A stretch of 37,625 nucleotides of DNA from Candidatus Blautia merdipullorum (GTDB lineage Bacteria > Bacillota > Clostridia > Lachnospirales > Lachnospiraceae). The notes under the pieces were generated by a model. That model was not told where the DNA came from. It made no database searches and saw nothing but the letters and a program-made list of their open reading frames with translations. Both the position numbers and the translations under genes were made by a program. This document shows positions 18,871 to 28,285 of the stretch, one piece after another (position 1 is the first letter of the stretch; each line of letters begins with the position of its first letter). The stretch lies in the NCBI GenBank assembly GCA_019118685.1, contig DWYL01000215.1, positions 1 to 37,625 of the forward strand, in the 5' to 3' direction.

Positions 18871-20664
18871 ATGAAAAAGAAATTAATCAGTGCTTTACTG
18901 TGTACTGCAATGGCGGCATCTCTTCTTGCCGGCTGCGGCGGAGGAGAAAAGAAAGCCGAAAACACAGGATCGAAAGATGGAAACTACGAAGACTTTATTA
19001 CGGTAGACGTATATGATGAGTTTGCTAACTATCAGGGGATCCAGAGCGGATGGTTTGCAAAGATCGTAAAGGATAAGTTCAATATGGAATTGAACATCAT
19101 CGCCCCGAATGTAGCCGGCGGCGGACAGACCCTGTATCAGACCCGCTCTGCGGCAGGAGAACTGGGAGATCTGGTCCTGATCAATACTTCCAATGGAAAA
19201 CTGAATGATGTAGTGGAAGCAGGGCTTGTTATGGACGCTACAGATCTGATGGAAGGAAAAGATATTGTAGCCAACTATGGAGACGCCATTGAGGTGACCA
19301 ATGAAGGACTCTCAGAAGAAGGCATGTTTGCGTTCCCCAACTCTGTATCCTCAGATGCCGCAACAGAGCCCAGCGAAGGTCTTGAACCTACCTTTGGACC
19401 ATATATCCGCTGGGATTATTACAAACAGCTGGGATATCCGGAGATGAAAAATCTGGATGATTTCCTGGATGTTCTGGAGGATATGCAGAAAATGGCAAGA
19501 GAGCAGGAAGGCTCTGATGATATTTATGCCATTTCCCTGTTTAAAGACTGGGACGACAATATGATGAACAATGCAAAACAGCCATGCTGTATGTATGGAT
19601 TTGATGAAGTTGGATTTGTTCTTTTAAGCGCAGATGGAACGGAAAAACAGAGCATCATTGATGATGATTCAATCTATGTAGATGTTCTGAATTTCTTCTA
19701 TGAGGCAAACCAGAGAGGTCTTGTAGATCCGGATTCTACCACACAGAACTATGATACCTGGTCTGCAAAATATACAAACGGAAAAGTACTCTACTGCCCA
19801 TGGCCATGGGTAGGCCAGAACCTGTATAATACGGCAGAGAACAAAGAAGCCGGCAGAGGCTTTATGTTTGCTCCTGTTGAAGATATGAAGATCTTCTCCT
19901 ACGGAAGCTGTCCGGAAGGCAACTCAACTCAGATCATTGCTATCGGCAGCAATGCGGAAGATCCCCAGAGAATGGCTGACTTCATTGACTGGCTTTATTC
20001 ACCGGAAGGAATCCGTCTGAATGGACAGGCAAACGGCGCCGCTGGTATTGAAGGCCTTACATGGGAAATGAACGAGGAAGGCAAGCCGGTCCTTACAGAC
20101 TTTGGCAAACAGGCGCTTCCTATGAATGATGTGGAAGTACCGGAAGAGTATGGCGGCGGCAACTGGAAAGACGGCGTATCTGCCCTGAACTTTAAGACAG
20201 TGAACCTGGAAGACATTGATCCGGCAACGGGAGAGGCATACGACTACCAGACCTGGGAGACTACCATTGCCAATAATCAGACACCTCTGGATAAAGACTG
20301 GGCAGAGCATATGGGCGCTTCCTCTACTATGGAGTATCTGGAAAACAACAATATGCTTGCAGTAGCTCCGGGCTCCAGTTATGCAGTACCGGAAGCTGAT
20401 TCCAATATTACTACCATCCGTGGACAATGCAAGGCAACAGTTATCGACAATTCCTGGAAGATGATCTTTGCTGAAAATGATTCTGACTTTGACAGTCTCC
20501 TTAAGAACATGCAGGATACTGCAGAAGGACTGGGCTATGCAGATGTCCTTGAAGTTGATATGCAGAATGCAGATGACTGGACTGCAGCAAGACAGGAATC
20601 CGCAGAAAACTATCCGGAAGGCAAGACAGCAGAAGCTGAGACTACAGAGACACCAGCTGAATAA
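18871..20664 (+). CDS. Extracellular solute-binding lipoprotein (LplA/YtcQ-like)
   Basis: Lipobox LLAGC; ~600-aa SBP immediately downstream of two permeases. Confidence 0.92.
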   Translation: MKKKLISALLCTAMAASLLAGCGGGEKKAENTGSKDGNYEDFITVDVYDEFANYQGIQSGWFAKIVKDKFNMELNIIAPNVAGGGQTLYQTRSAAGELGDLVLINTSNGKLNDVVEAGLVMDATDLMEGKDIVANYGDAIEVTNEGLSEEGMFAFPNSVSSDAATEPSEGLEPTFGPYIRWDYYKQLGYPEMKNLDDFLDVLEDMQKMAREQEGSDDIYAISLFKDWDDNMMNNAKQPCCMYGFDEVGFVLLSADGTEKQSIIDDDSIYVDVLNFFYEANQRGLVDPDSTTQNYDTWSAKYTNGKVLYCPWPWVGQNLYNTAENKEAGRGFMFAPVEDMKIFSYGSCPEGNSTQIIAIGSNAEDPQRMADFIDWLYSPEGIRLNGQANGAAGIEGLTWEMNEEGKPVLTDFGKQALPMNDVEVPEEYGGGNWKDGVSALNFKTVNLEDIDPATGEAYDYQTWETTIANNQTPLDKDWAEHMGASSTMEYLENNNMLAVAPGSSYAVPEADSNITTIRGQCKATVIDNSWKMIFAENDSDFDSLLKNMQDTAEGLGYADVLEVDMQNADDWTAARQESAENYPEGKTAEAETTETPAE

Positions 20665-20673
20665 ATGAATAAA

Positions 20674-20707
20674 AAATATCCCGGAAGCATTTCTCCCGGG
20701 ATATTTT
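20674..20707 (+). terminator. Rho-independent terminator or attenuator after SBP gene
   Basis: AAATATCCCGG-aagcatttct-CCCGGGATATTTTTTT. Confidence 0.88.
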
Positions 20708-20726
20708 TTTGCAGGAGGTACAGATT

Positions 20727-22748
20727 ATGATTTATAATAAAATAAAGAAGATCCTATACGGAGGAGATTATAATCCGGAACAATGGCCGAAAGAAATCTG
20801 GAAAGAAGATATGAGACTTTTGAAAGAAGCCCATATTGACACCCTGACCTTAAACGTGTTCAGCTGGGCGGCTCTTCAGCCTTCTGAGGAGGAGTATGAT
20901 TTCTCAAGGCTGGATGAGATCATGGATATGGTTAAGGAGAATGGTTTTCAGGTGTGTCTGGCTACTTCTACCGGAGCGCATCCTGCCTGGATGGCGAAAA
21001 AATATCCGGATATCCTCCGCAGGGATTTTAACGGAATGAAACGTAAATTCGGGGGCAGACATAATTCCTGCCCAAACAGTCCCACCTACAGGAAGTATTC
21101 CCTGCGTCTGGCCCAGAAGCTGGCCCGGCGTTATAAAGATTACGACAATATTATCGCATGGCATATTTCTAATGAGTACGGTGGAGAGTGCTACTGTGAG
21201 AACTGTGAGAAGGCTTTCCGGGTCTGGCTGAAGAAAAAATATAAGACTCTTGAGGAACTGAACAGAGTCTGGAATACGGCCTTCTGGGGACATACCTTTT
21301 ATGATTGGGAGGAGATTGTCCTTCCTAATCTGCTCAGCGAGCATTTTGAAGAGAACCGGAGCCAGTTTCAGGGGATCACTCTGGACTATAAAAGATTTAA
21401 TTCAGAAAGCATCCTGGAATGCTGCCGGCTGGAGTATGAGGCTATTAAAAAGATCACGCCTCACATCCCCATTACAACTAATCTGATGGGATTTTATAAA
21501 GGCCTGGATTATAAGATGTGGGCAAAATATCTGGATGTGGTATCCTGGGATAATTATCCTGCCAATGAGGACTCACCGGCAATGATTGCTATGAGCCATG
21601 ACCTTATGAGAGGCATCAAGGGAGGACAGCCATTCCTGCTTATGGAACAGACACCAAGTGTGACCAACTGGCTTCCTTATAATGCCTTGAAGCGTCCGGG
21701 AGTGATGAGACTTTGGAGTTATCAGGCGGTGGCTCACGGGGCAGACGCAGTGATGTTTTTCCAGATGCGGCGTACAGTGGGAGCATGTGAGAAACTCCAT
21801 GGAGCAGTGATCGATCATGTGGGAACCAATCAGACAAGGGTTTACCGGGAGGTTCAGGCTTTGGGAGCTGAGCTGGAAAAGATAGGACAGGAGACCCTGG
21901 GAGCAGTGACAGAAGCAAAAGTGGCTTTGTATTTTGACTGGGATAACTGGTGGGCCGCTGAGTGTTCCGCAGGCCCCAGCTGTGAACTGAAGTACAAAGA
22001 AGAGGTCCTGAACTATTATGAAGCCTTTCACAGCCTGAACATTCCTGTGGATATTGTGGGACCGGAAGATGACCTTGGCAGCTATAAAGTTCTGGCAGCT
22101 CCTCTTTTGTATATGACAAAGACAGGATATGATGAAAAGATCCGGAAGTTTACACAGAATGGGGGAATTTTTATCACTACATTCTTCAGTGGAATCGTGG
22201 ATGAACATGACCTGGTGATCCTGGGAGGATATCCCGGAAGGCTCCGGGATATTCTGGGCATCTGGGTGGAAGAAGAGGATGCTCTTCCCTCCGGGACGGA
22301 AAACAGTTTTGTATACAGAGGAACACGGTATCCTGCCAGACTTATCTGCGACTTGCTCCATTCAGAAGGGGCGGAGGTTTTGAGTACCTATGAGTCTGAT
22401 TTTTACGCAGGCATGCCGGCTGTGACGGTAAACCATTTCGGAAAAGGCCGGGGCTACTATGTGGCAGCCCGTTCCGGCAAAGCCTTTTACAGGAAATTCC
22501 TTGGAGATATCTGTGAAGAGGCAGGTATCCAGCCTGTTATTTTGCCTCAGGAAGGATTGGAAGCTGCAGAGCGGAAAAATGAAAACGGCCGGTTTTTGTT
22601 CCTGCTGAACCATGGAAACCGTGAACTGGAAGTAAAAGTCCGGGAAGGGGGAAAGGATCTGATCAGCGGAGAGGCATATTCTCCGGGCGGCAGGATCTTC
22701 CTTGAAGCAAAAGGCGTGAGGATTCTTAAGATTGAGGAAAAGATTTAA
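20727..22748 (+). CDS. Beta-galactosidase, GH42 family
   Basis: ILYGGDYNPEQWP; HISNEYGGECYCENC with acid/base motif; LLMEQTPSVTNW nucleophile region; RBS GCAGGAGG, ATG at 20727. Confidence 0.93.
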   Translation: MIYNKIKKILYGGDYNPEQWPKEIWKEDMRLLKEAHIDTLTLNVFSWAALQPSEEEYDFSRLDEIMDMVKENGFQVCLATSTGAHPAWMAKKYPDILRRDFNGMKRKFGGRHNSCPNSPTYRKYSLRLAQKLARRYKDYDNIIAWHISNEYGGECYCENCEKAFRVWLKKKYKTLEELNRVWNTAFWGHTFYDWEEIVLPNLLSEHFEENRSQFQGITLDYKRFNSESILECCRLEYEAIKKITPHIPITTNLMGFYKGLDYKMWAKYLDVVSWDNYPANEDSPAMIAMSHDLMRGIKGGQPFLLMEQTPSVTNWLPYNALKRPGVMRLWSYQAVAHGADAVMFFQMRRTVGACEKLHGAVIDHVGTNQTRVYREVQALGAELEKIGQETLGAVTEAKVALYFDWDNWWAAECSAGPSCELKYKEEVLNYYEAFHSLNIPVDIVGPEDDLGSYKVLAAPLLYMTKTGYDEKIRKFTQNGGIFITTFFSGIVDEHDLVILGGYPGRLRDILGIWVEEEDALPSGTENSFVYRGTRYPARLICDLLHSEGAEVLSTYESDFYAGMPAVTVNHFGKGRGYYVAARSGKAFYRKFLGDICEEAGIQPVILPQEGLEAAERKNENGRFLFLLNHGNRELEVKVREGGKDLISGEAYSPGGRIFLEAKGVRILKIEEKI

Positions 22749-22765
22749 AGAAAGGAAAGGGAATT

Positions 22766-24250
22766 ATGACAGAACAACAGGAAAAAGAATATCTGGAAGA
22801 GATCCACAGAGTTGCAAAAGGGGGACCTTATACTCCGGACTGGAATTCTCTGTCCCGGCTGGAACCTCCTCTGTGGTTCAGAGAGAGCAAATTCGGGATC
22901 TTTATCCACTGGGGGCTGTACAGTGTTGCAGCTCATGCAAATGAGTGGTACTCCAGGAATATGTATATAAAGGAAAAAGAAGAATGGGAATATCACAGAA
23001 AGACCTTTGGTGAACATACAAAGTTTGGCTATAAAGATTTTATCCCTATGTTTACAGCGGAAAAATTTGATCCTCAGCAGTGGGCGGAGCTTTTCAGGGA
23101 AGCAGGAGCAAAGTATGTATTTCCAGTGGCAGAACACCATGACGGATTCCAGATGTATAAAAGTGAAATTTCAAAATTCAATACTTGGGATATGGGACCT
23201 CATAGGGATATCCTGGGAGAACTGAAGACAGCTGTGGAAAATCAGGGGATGACATTCTGCACTTCTTCCCACCGGGCAGAGCACTGGTGGTTCATGAGTC
23301 ATGGAAGAGAGTTTGACAGTGATGTGAAGGAACCTATGAAAAGAGGAGATTTCTACTGGCCGGCGATGCCGGAGCCGGATGAGGCGGATCTTCAGAGCCG
23401 TCCTTATCCTTCCCGGGAATTTCTGGATGACTGGCTGCTGCGGACCTGCGAGATCATAGACCGGTATCAGCCTTCTCTTCTTTATTTTGACTGGTGGGTT
23501 CAGCATGAAGCCTTTAAGGAGCCCCTTCAGACTCTTGCCGCTTATTATTACAACCGGGGGGCCCAATGGGGAAAGAAAGTGGCCATTTGTTATAAGCATG
23601 ATGCTATGATGTTCGGAAGCGGCATCCTGGAAGTGGAAAGAGGCGCTCTGGCAGAGGCCAAGCCGTATGTGTGGCAGACAGATACTGCCATTGCAAAAAA
23701 TTCCTGGTGCTATACAGATACTTTGGAGTATAAGACCAGCGGACAGATCATCCGTACCTTGATCGAAGTGATCAGCAAGAATGGGAACCTGCTTTTGAAT
23801 GTAGGACCTAAAGGAGACGGCACTATTCCTTCCGAGGACGCCCGGATCCTGGGGGAGATCGGCCGGTGGATGGAAAAAAACGGAGAAGGAATATATGGCA
23901 GCAGGCCCTGGCGCAGATCCGGAGAAGGAAAAGTACAGATCCGGGAAGGACAGTTTACAGATAATGAAGAACTGCCCTATACAAAAGAGGATATTCGATT
24001 CACTGTAAAGGGAGACAGCATCTATGGGTTTATTATGAAATTCCCAAAGGACGGACAGGTAACGATCCGCTCATTGGCGGACTCAGAGGATCAGAACCGG
24101 GCGGAATTTCACGGGCTGATCCGGGAGGTAAGCCTGCCGGGATATAAGGATGCCCCGCTGACCTGGACAAAGGACCGGAGGGGCCTTCATCTGACAGTTA
24201 CTGGAGTAGAGACAGAGCTTCCGGTGGCAGTTAAGATCCAGGTGAAATAA
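22766..24250 (+). CDS. Alpha-L-fucosidase, GH29 family
   Basis: KFGIFIHWGLYSVAAHANEWYSRNM; YVFPVAEHHDGF; LLYFDWW nucleophile region; LLLNVGPKGDGTIP. Confidence 0.93.
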   Translation: MTEQQEKEYLEEIHRVAKGGPYTPDWNSLSRLEPPLWFRESKFGIFIHWGLYSVAAHANEWYSRNMYIKEKEEWEYHRKTFGEHTKFGYKDFIPMFTAEKFDPQQWAELFREAGAKYVFPVAEHHDGFQMYKSEISKFNTWDMGPHRDILGELKTAVENQGMTFCTSSHRAEHWWFMSHGREFDSDVKEPMKRGDFYWPAMPEPDEADLQSRPYPSREFLDDWLLRTCEIIDRYQPSLLYFDWWVQHEAFKEPLQTLAAYYYNRGAQWGKKVAICYKHDAMMFGSGILEVERGALAEAKPYVWQTDTAIAKNSWCYTDTLEYKTSGQIIRTLIEVISKNGNLLLNVGPKGDGTIPSEDARILGEIGRWMEKNGEGIYGSRPWRRSGEGKVQIREGQFTDNEELPYTKEDIRFTVKGDSIYGFIMKFPKDGQVTIRSLADSEDQNRAEFHGLIREVSLPGYKDAPLTWTKDRRGLHLTVTGVETELPVAVKIQVK

Positions 24251-24273
24251 GAAAGGACGGCTGAAAGATTTAT

Positions 24274-24972
24274 ATGAGTACGACTATTTTATTTACGGGG
24301 GACAGTATTACAGACGGGAACCGGTATAAAGAGGAAAAGGACCGGGGAGACCTGAACCATCAGATCGGGCACAGCTATGCTTATGTGATCAACGCCCTTC
24401 TGGGCAGCAGATACCCGGAAAGGGATTTCCGGTTTCTGAACCGGGGGATTTCCGGGAACCGGATCATCGATCTGTATGCAAGGATGTATGAGGATATGAC
24501 AGAACTGAAGCCGGATATTGTGAGTATTCTTGCAGGAGTCAATGACGGCCCCCAGGCTGAACATGCATACCATGCTACAGGAAGAGAAAAGTATGGGACC
24601 CTGTACCGTATGATGCTCCGGGAACTGAAACAGGAGCTGCCTGAGGTGAAGATCATCCTGTGCGAACCATTTATAGGACAAAAAGGACCGGTATATGACA
24701 GCAATTTTGAAAGATGGAAGTCCTGTATGGAAGGTTATCAGGAAGAGGTCCGTATAATCGCGGAGGAGTTTGGAGCTGTGTTCGTGCCTCTTCAGGAATG
24801 CTTTGACCAGGCATGTGAAAAGCAGGATACAAAATACTGGATCTGGGACGGAATTCATCCTACAGAGAACGGTCATGGACTGATCGCAAGGCAATGGCTG
24901 AAGTACGCCTCAGAGCTTTTGGAGATTCCCCGGGAAAGAAAAATGTACGGTATTCCGAAGGAGTCTTTGTAG
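24274..24972 (+). CDS. SGNH/GDSL-family hydrolase (likely carbohydrate esterase); C-terminus replaced at a junction with GH3 sequence
   Basis: Blocks I TGDSITDGNR, II GISGNR, III AGVND, V DGIHPTENGH; last ~14 codons are out-of-frame GH3 DNA. Confidence 0.88.
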   Translation: MSTTILFTGDSITDGNRYKEEKDRGDLNHQIGHSYAYVINALLGSRYPERDFRFLNRGISGNRIIDLYARMYEDMTELKPDIVSILAGVNDGPQAEHAYHATGREKYGTLYRMMLRELKQELPEVKIILCEPFIGQKGPVYDSNFERWKSCMEGYQEEVRIIAEEFGAVFVPLQECFDQACEKQDTKYWIWDGIHPTENGHGLIARQWLKYASELLEIPRERKMYGIPKESL

Positions 24973-25331
24973 GCTACCGGTATAACGACAGCTTCCACAT
25001 TTCTCCTCAGTTTTGTTTTGGACACGGGCTTTCGTATACAAGCTTTGAATACAGAACTCCGGAACTGATCCAGGAAGAAGGAGAAAGATATGTCTGCTGT
25101 ACTGTAGTTAATGCCGGCGAAGTGGAGGGAAAGGAAACCGTTCAGATTTATCTGGCCCCCTTAGAGAGAAAGGCAGAAGAGCCGGTGCAGCAGCTGAAAG
25201 GATTTGAAAAAGTAACATTAAGGCCGGGAGAAGAGAAGAGGATAAAGATCCGGTTAGAAGAAAGTACAGAAGGAATGGAGATAAGGATCGGAAGCTCATC
25301 AAGAGACACCAGGCTGACCATCAGACCATAA
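24930..25331 (+). pseudogene. Truncated GH3 beta-glucosidase remnant (C-terminal fibronectin III-like region only)
   Basis: Frame reads PGKKNVRYSEGVFVGYRYNDSFHISPQFCFGHGLSYTSFEYRTPEL..VVNAGEVEGKETVQIYLAP..VQQLKGFEKVTLRPGE, typical of GH3 C-termini; catalytic domains absent. Confidence 0.88.
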
Positions 25332-25350
25332 AGAAAATAAGAAAAAATAG

Positions 25351-25404
25351 GAAAGCAGCCCCCAGAAGAGGAAATCCGGAAAGCCTCTTCCGGGCGCTGC
25401 TTTC
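25351..25404. terminator. Bidirectional terminator between GH3 remnant and treR-like gene
   Basis: GAAAGCAGC..AGAAGAGG....CCTCTTC..GCTGCTTTC inverted repeat between convergent ORFs. Confidence 0.85.
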
Positions 25405-25422
25405 TTTTGATGTGCAGAGAGA

Positions 25423-26157
25423 TCAGCTTACAGATCTGCGCACCGCATTATCCTGGAAACGAAAATAGTCCGGCCGGTGCCGGGACTGGGTAAACTCAAA
25501 CATGACCCCGTCGCTGTTATAAGTATGACTGGTGATCACAGCCAGGCAGTTGTAGTCATTCACATCTAATTCCAGATATTTCTCATCGATCTGTGTGATT
25601 TTTTCTACGGTCATCACCCGCTTGCTGTTTACAATGGTCATGTGGAGGGTGTTTTCCAGATATTCATAAATAGAATTTTCGGCAATTTCCGGAGTCAGGC
25701 CGCAAGCAGCGCTTTTCAGAAAATAGTTGTGATTGATGATCAGAGGTTTTTCGTCTAAAAAATGGAGACGCTGAATATAATATAATTCAGAACCCACCGG
25801 GAAGCCTGTCCGCCTGGAGATTTTCTCGTCGGCGGTAAGCTCCATGAACTGAAGGACTACGGAACGGCCTTTTTTATGATTGCGGATAGAAGACTCCTTA
25901 AAAGATTCGATACCGCCGATGGTATAGGCCGCCTGTTCCACAGGCCGATAGATATTCCGGACACCTTTTCCCTGCATGGTCTGGACATAGCCGTCCATGA
26001 CCAGACGGCTCACTGCCCGGCGGATTGTGTTGCGGGAGCAGTTATAAGACTGTACCAGCTGATTTTCGGAAGGGAGCAGCTCCTGATAGGCATATTCTTC
26101 CTCTTCTATTTTTTGTTTTAAATCTTTGTAAATAGTTTCATACTTACTTTTCGGCAT
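25423..26157 (-). CDS. treR: GntR-family transcriptional repressor, TreR-like
   Basis: wHTH YKDLKQKIEEEEYAYQELLPSENQLVQSYNCSRNTIRRAVSRLVMDGYV plus UTRA domain; divergent from trehalose PTS. Confidence 0.88.
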   Translation of the reverse strand: MPKSKYETIYKDLKQKIEEEEYAYQELLPSENQLVQSYNCSRNTIRRAVSRLVMDGYVQTMQGKGVRNIYRPVEQAAYTIGGIESFKESSIRNHKKGRSVVLQFMELTADEKISRRTGFPVGSELYYIQRLHFLDEKPLIINHNYFLKSAACGLTPEIAENSIYEYLENTLHMTIVNSKRVMTVEKITQIDEKYLELDVNDYNCLAVITSHTYNSDGVMFEFTQSRHRPDYFRFQDNAVRRSVS

Positions 26158-26177
26158 ACTATGATCACGTCCTGTCT

Positions 26178-26284
26178 TGTTTAAACATCTCATGTTTTCA
26201 TTATATAAAAAAAATTGAAAAAGTCAAGAAAACAATGTTGACATGTTTAAACAAGTGTGCTATTTTATACTTGTTCAAACAAGT
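26178..26284. promoter_or_regulatory. Divergent treR/treP promoter region with three palindromic operator candidates
   Basis: TGTTTAAACA at 26178-26187 and 26244-26253; ACTTGTTCAAACAAGT at 26269-26284; -35 TTGACA 26238-26243, -10 TATTTT 26261-26266. Confidence 0.8.
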
Positions 26285-26308
26285 TCGTGAAAAGAAGGAG
26301 GTACAAGC

Positions 26309-28273
26309 ATGGCAAAATATACAGATGACGTCAAGGCATTGCTGGAGCTGATCGGCGGAAAAGAGAATATTGCGGCAGTGTCTCACTGTATGACAAGAAT
26401 GAGATTCGTTCTTGCAGACGAAAAGAAAGCAAACGCAAAGGAAATTGAAAAGCTGAAAAGTGTAAAGGGAACCTTTACCCAGGCAGGGCAGTATCAGGTA
26501 ATCATCGGAAACGATGTATCTACTTTTTATAATGAGTTTACTGCCTATGCGGGGATTGAAGGTGTGAGCAAAGAGGCGGCCAAACAGGCGGCTAAGACCA
26601 ATCAGAACCCGATCCAGAAGATCATGAGCAACCTGGGAGAGATTTTTGCTCCCATTATCCCGGCTCTTATCTGCGGCGGTCTTGTACTGGGCTTCCGTAA
26701 TGTGATCGATGCCATTTATTTCTTTGACAATGGAACCAAAACGATCGTTGATATTTCTCAGTTCTGGGCAGGAGTGGACAGCTTTCTGTGGCTCATCGGT
26801 GAAGCCGTATTCCACTTATTGCCCGTAGGCATTGTCTGGTCTATTACCAAAAAAATGGGAACCACCCAGATCCTTGGTATTGTATTAGGTCTGACACTGG
26901 TATCTTCCCAGCTTCTTAACGGCTTCAGTGTGGCTTCAACCCCGGCGGATCAGATACCATACTGGGATTTCGGATTTGCCAAGGTAAATATGATCGGTTA
27001 TCAGGGACAGGTTATCGCAGCCATGATGGCAGGTTTTGTACTGGTATACCTGGAAAAGTTTTTCCGGAAGATTTGTCCGGCGGTGGTCAGTATGATCGTA
27101 GTTCCGGTCTGCTCTCTGGTGCCGGCAGTATTTATCGCACATATGGTAGTAGGCCCCATCGGCTGGACCATTGGAAACGCTATTGCAGACGTGGTTTACG
27201 CAGGTCTGACTTCTAACATCCGATTTGTATTTGCAGGAATCTTCGGATTATTATATGCGCCTATCGTAATGACAGGTCTCCATCATATGACAAACGCTAT
27301 TGACTCTCAGCTGATCGCAGGTCCCAGCAAAAGCACCATCCTGTGGCCCATGATCGCACTGAGCAACATCGCACAGGGATCTAGTGTGCTGGCTATGACA
27401 GTTCTTCAGAAGAAAAATGAGAGAGCTCAGCAGGTCAACGTTCCTGCATGTATTTCCTGCTACCTGGGCGTAACAGAGCCGGCGCTCTTCGGCGTAAACT
27501 TAAAATACGGATTCCCGCTGGTTTGCGGTATGATCGGTTCTGCCTGCGCAGCAGTGATCTCTGTAGGCTTTGGAGTGGAAGCTCTGAGTATCGGTGTTGG
27601 CGGCCTTCCGGGTATCTTGTCTATTAAGCCAGAGTATTACCTGATCTTCCTCCTGGCTATGGCTGTAGCGATCGTAATTCCTTTTGCACTGACATTTATC
27701 GTAGGAAAGGCAAAATTATCTGCTGCAGACAGACTGGGAGAAGACTACGGAGAGGAGTCTCAGGTTGTTGAAGAGGTACAGGGACCGGCGGCACAGACAG
27801 AAGAAGCAGCAGAACCTCTCACAGAATTAAAGGCCGGACTTACCGGTAAGGTAATTCCTCTGGATGATGTTCCGGATGATGTGTTTTCACAGCATATTAT
27901 GGGCGACGGCGTTGCCATTGAGCCTGAAAATGATACCGTAGTAGCCCCTGCAGACGCAAAGGTAGGAGTAGTTATGGCAGACTCCGGACATGCCTGTGGT
28001 CTGATCTTTGCGAATGAGATGGAACTGCTGATTCATGTAGGAGTAGATACCGTTGATATGAACGGAGATGGATTTGAGCTTCTTGTAAAAGAAGGAGATC
28101 AGGTAAAACAGGGACAGCCCCTGATACGTTTTGATAAGGAAAAGATCAAAGCGGCAGGTCATCCTTATGTGACTGTATTTATTGTTACCGAGGAAGGACA
28201 GGCTAAGAATATCCAATACCTTACAGGTATGGAAGCAGAGGCAGGAAAGACACCGGTTATCAAGTTTGAGTAA
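26309..28273 (+). CDS. treP: Trehalose-type PTS transporter EIIBC fused to EIIA
   Basis: EIIB ISHC-type site AAVSHCMTRMRFVL; EIIC of glucose/sucrose superfamily; C-terminal EIIA (HIMGDGVAIEP..LLIHVGVDTV); followed by treC-like gene. Confidence 0.9.
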   Translation: MAKYTDDVKALLELIGGKENIAAVSHCMTRMRFVLADEKKANAKEIEKLKSVKGTFTQAGQYQVIIGNDVSTFYNEFTAYAGIEGVSKEAAKQAAKTNQNPIQKIMSNLGEIFAPIIPALICGGLVLGFRNVIDAIYFFDNGTKTIVDISQFWAGVDSFLWLIGEAVFHLLPVGIVWSITKKMGTTQILGIVLGLTLVSSQLLNGFSVASTPADQIPYWDFGFAKVNMIGYQGQVIAAMMAGFVLVYLEKFFRKICPAVVSMIVVPVCSLVPAVFIAHMVVGPIGWTIGNAIADVVYAGLTSNIRFVFAGIFGLLYAPIVMTGLHHMTNAIDSQLIAGPSKSTILWPMIALSNIAQGSSVLAMTVLQKKNERAQQVNVPACISCYLGVTEPALFGVNLKYGFPLVCGMIGSACAAVISVGFGVEALSIGVGGLPGILSIKPEYYLIFLLAMAVAIVIPFALTFIVGKAKLSAADRLGEDYGEESQVVEEVQGPAAQTEEAAEPLTELKAGLTGKVIPLDDVPDDVFSQHIMGDGVAIEPENDTVVAPADAKVGVVMADSGHACGLIFANEMELLIHVGVDTVDMNGDGFELLVKEGDQVKQGQPLIRFDKEKIKAAGHPYVTVFIVTEEGQAKNIQYLTGMEAEAGKTPVIKFE

Positions 28274-28285
28274 GGAGGATTTTCC

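Noticed and set aside
20664-20727. Riboswitch between SBP and GH42 genes
   Set aside because: Only a simple stem with T-run is visible; adequately explained as a terminator/attenuator.
21573-22361. 262-aa minus-strand ORF
   Set aside because: Antisense shadow of the GH42 gene.
26201-26815. 204-aa minus-strand ORF between treR and treP
   Set aside because: Overlaps treP start and the operator region; low-quality translation.
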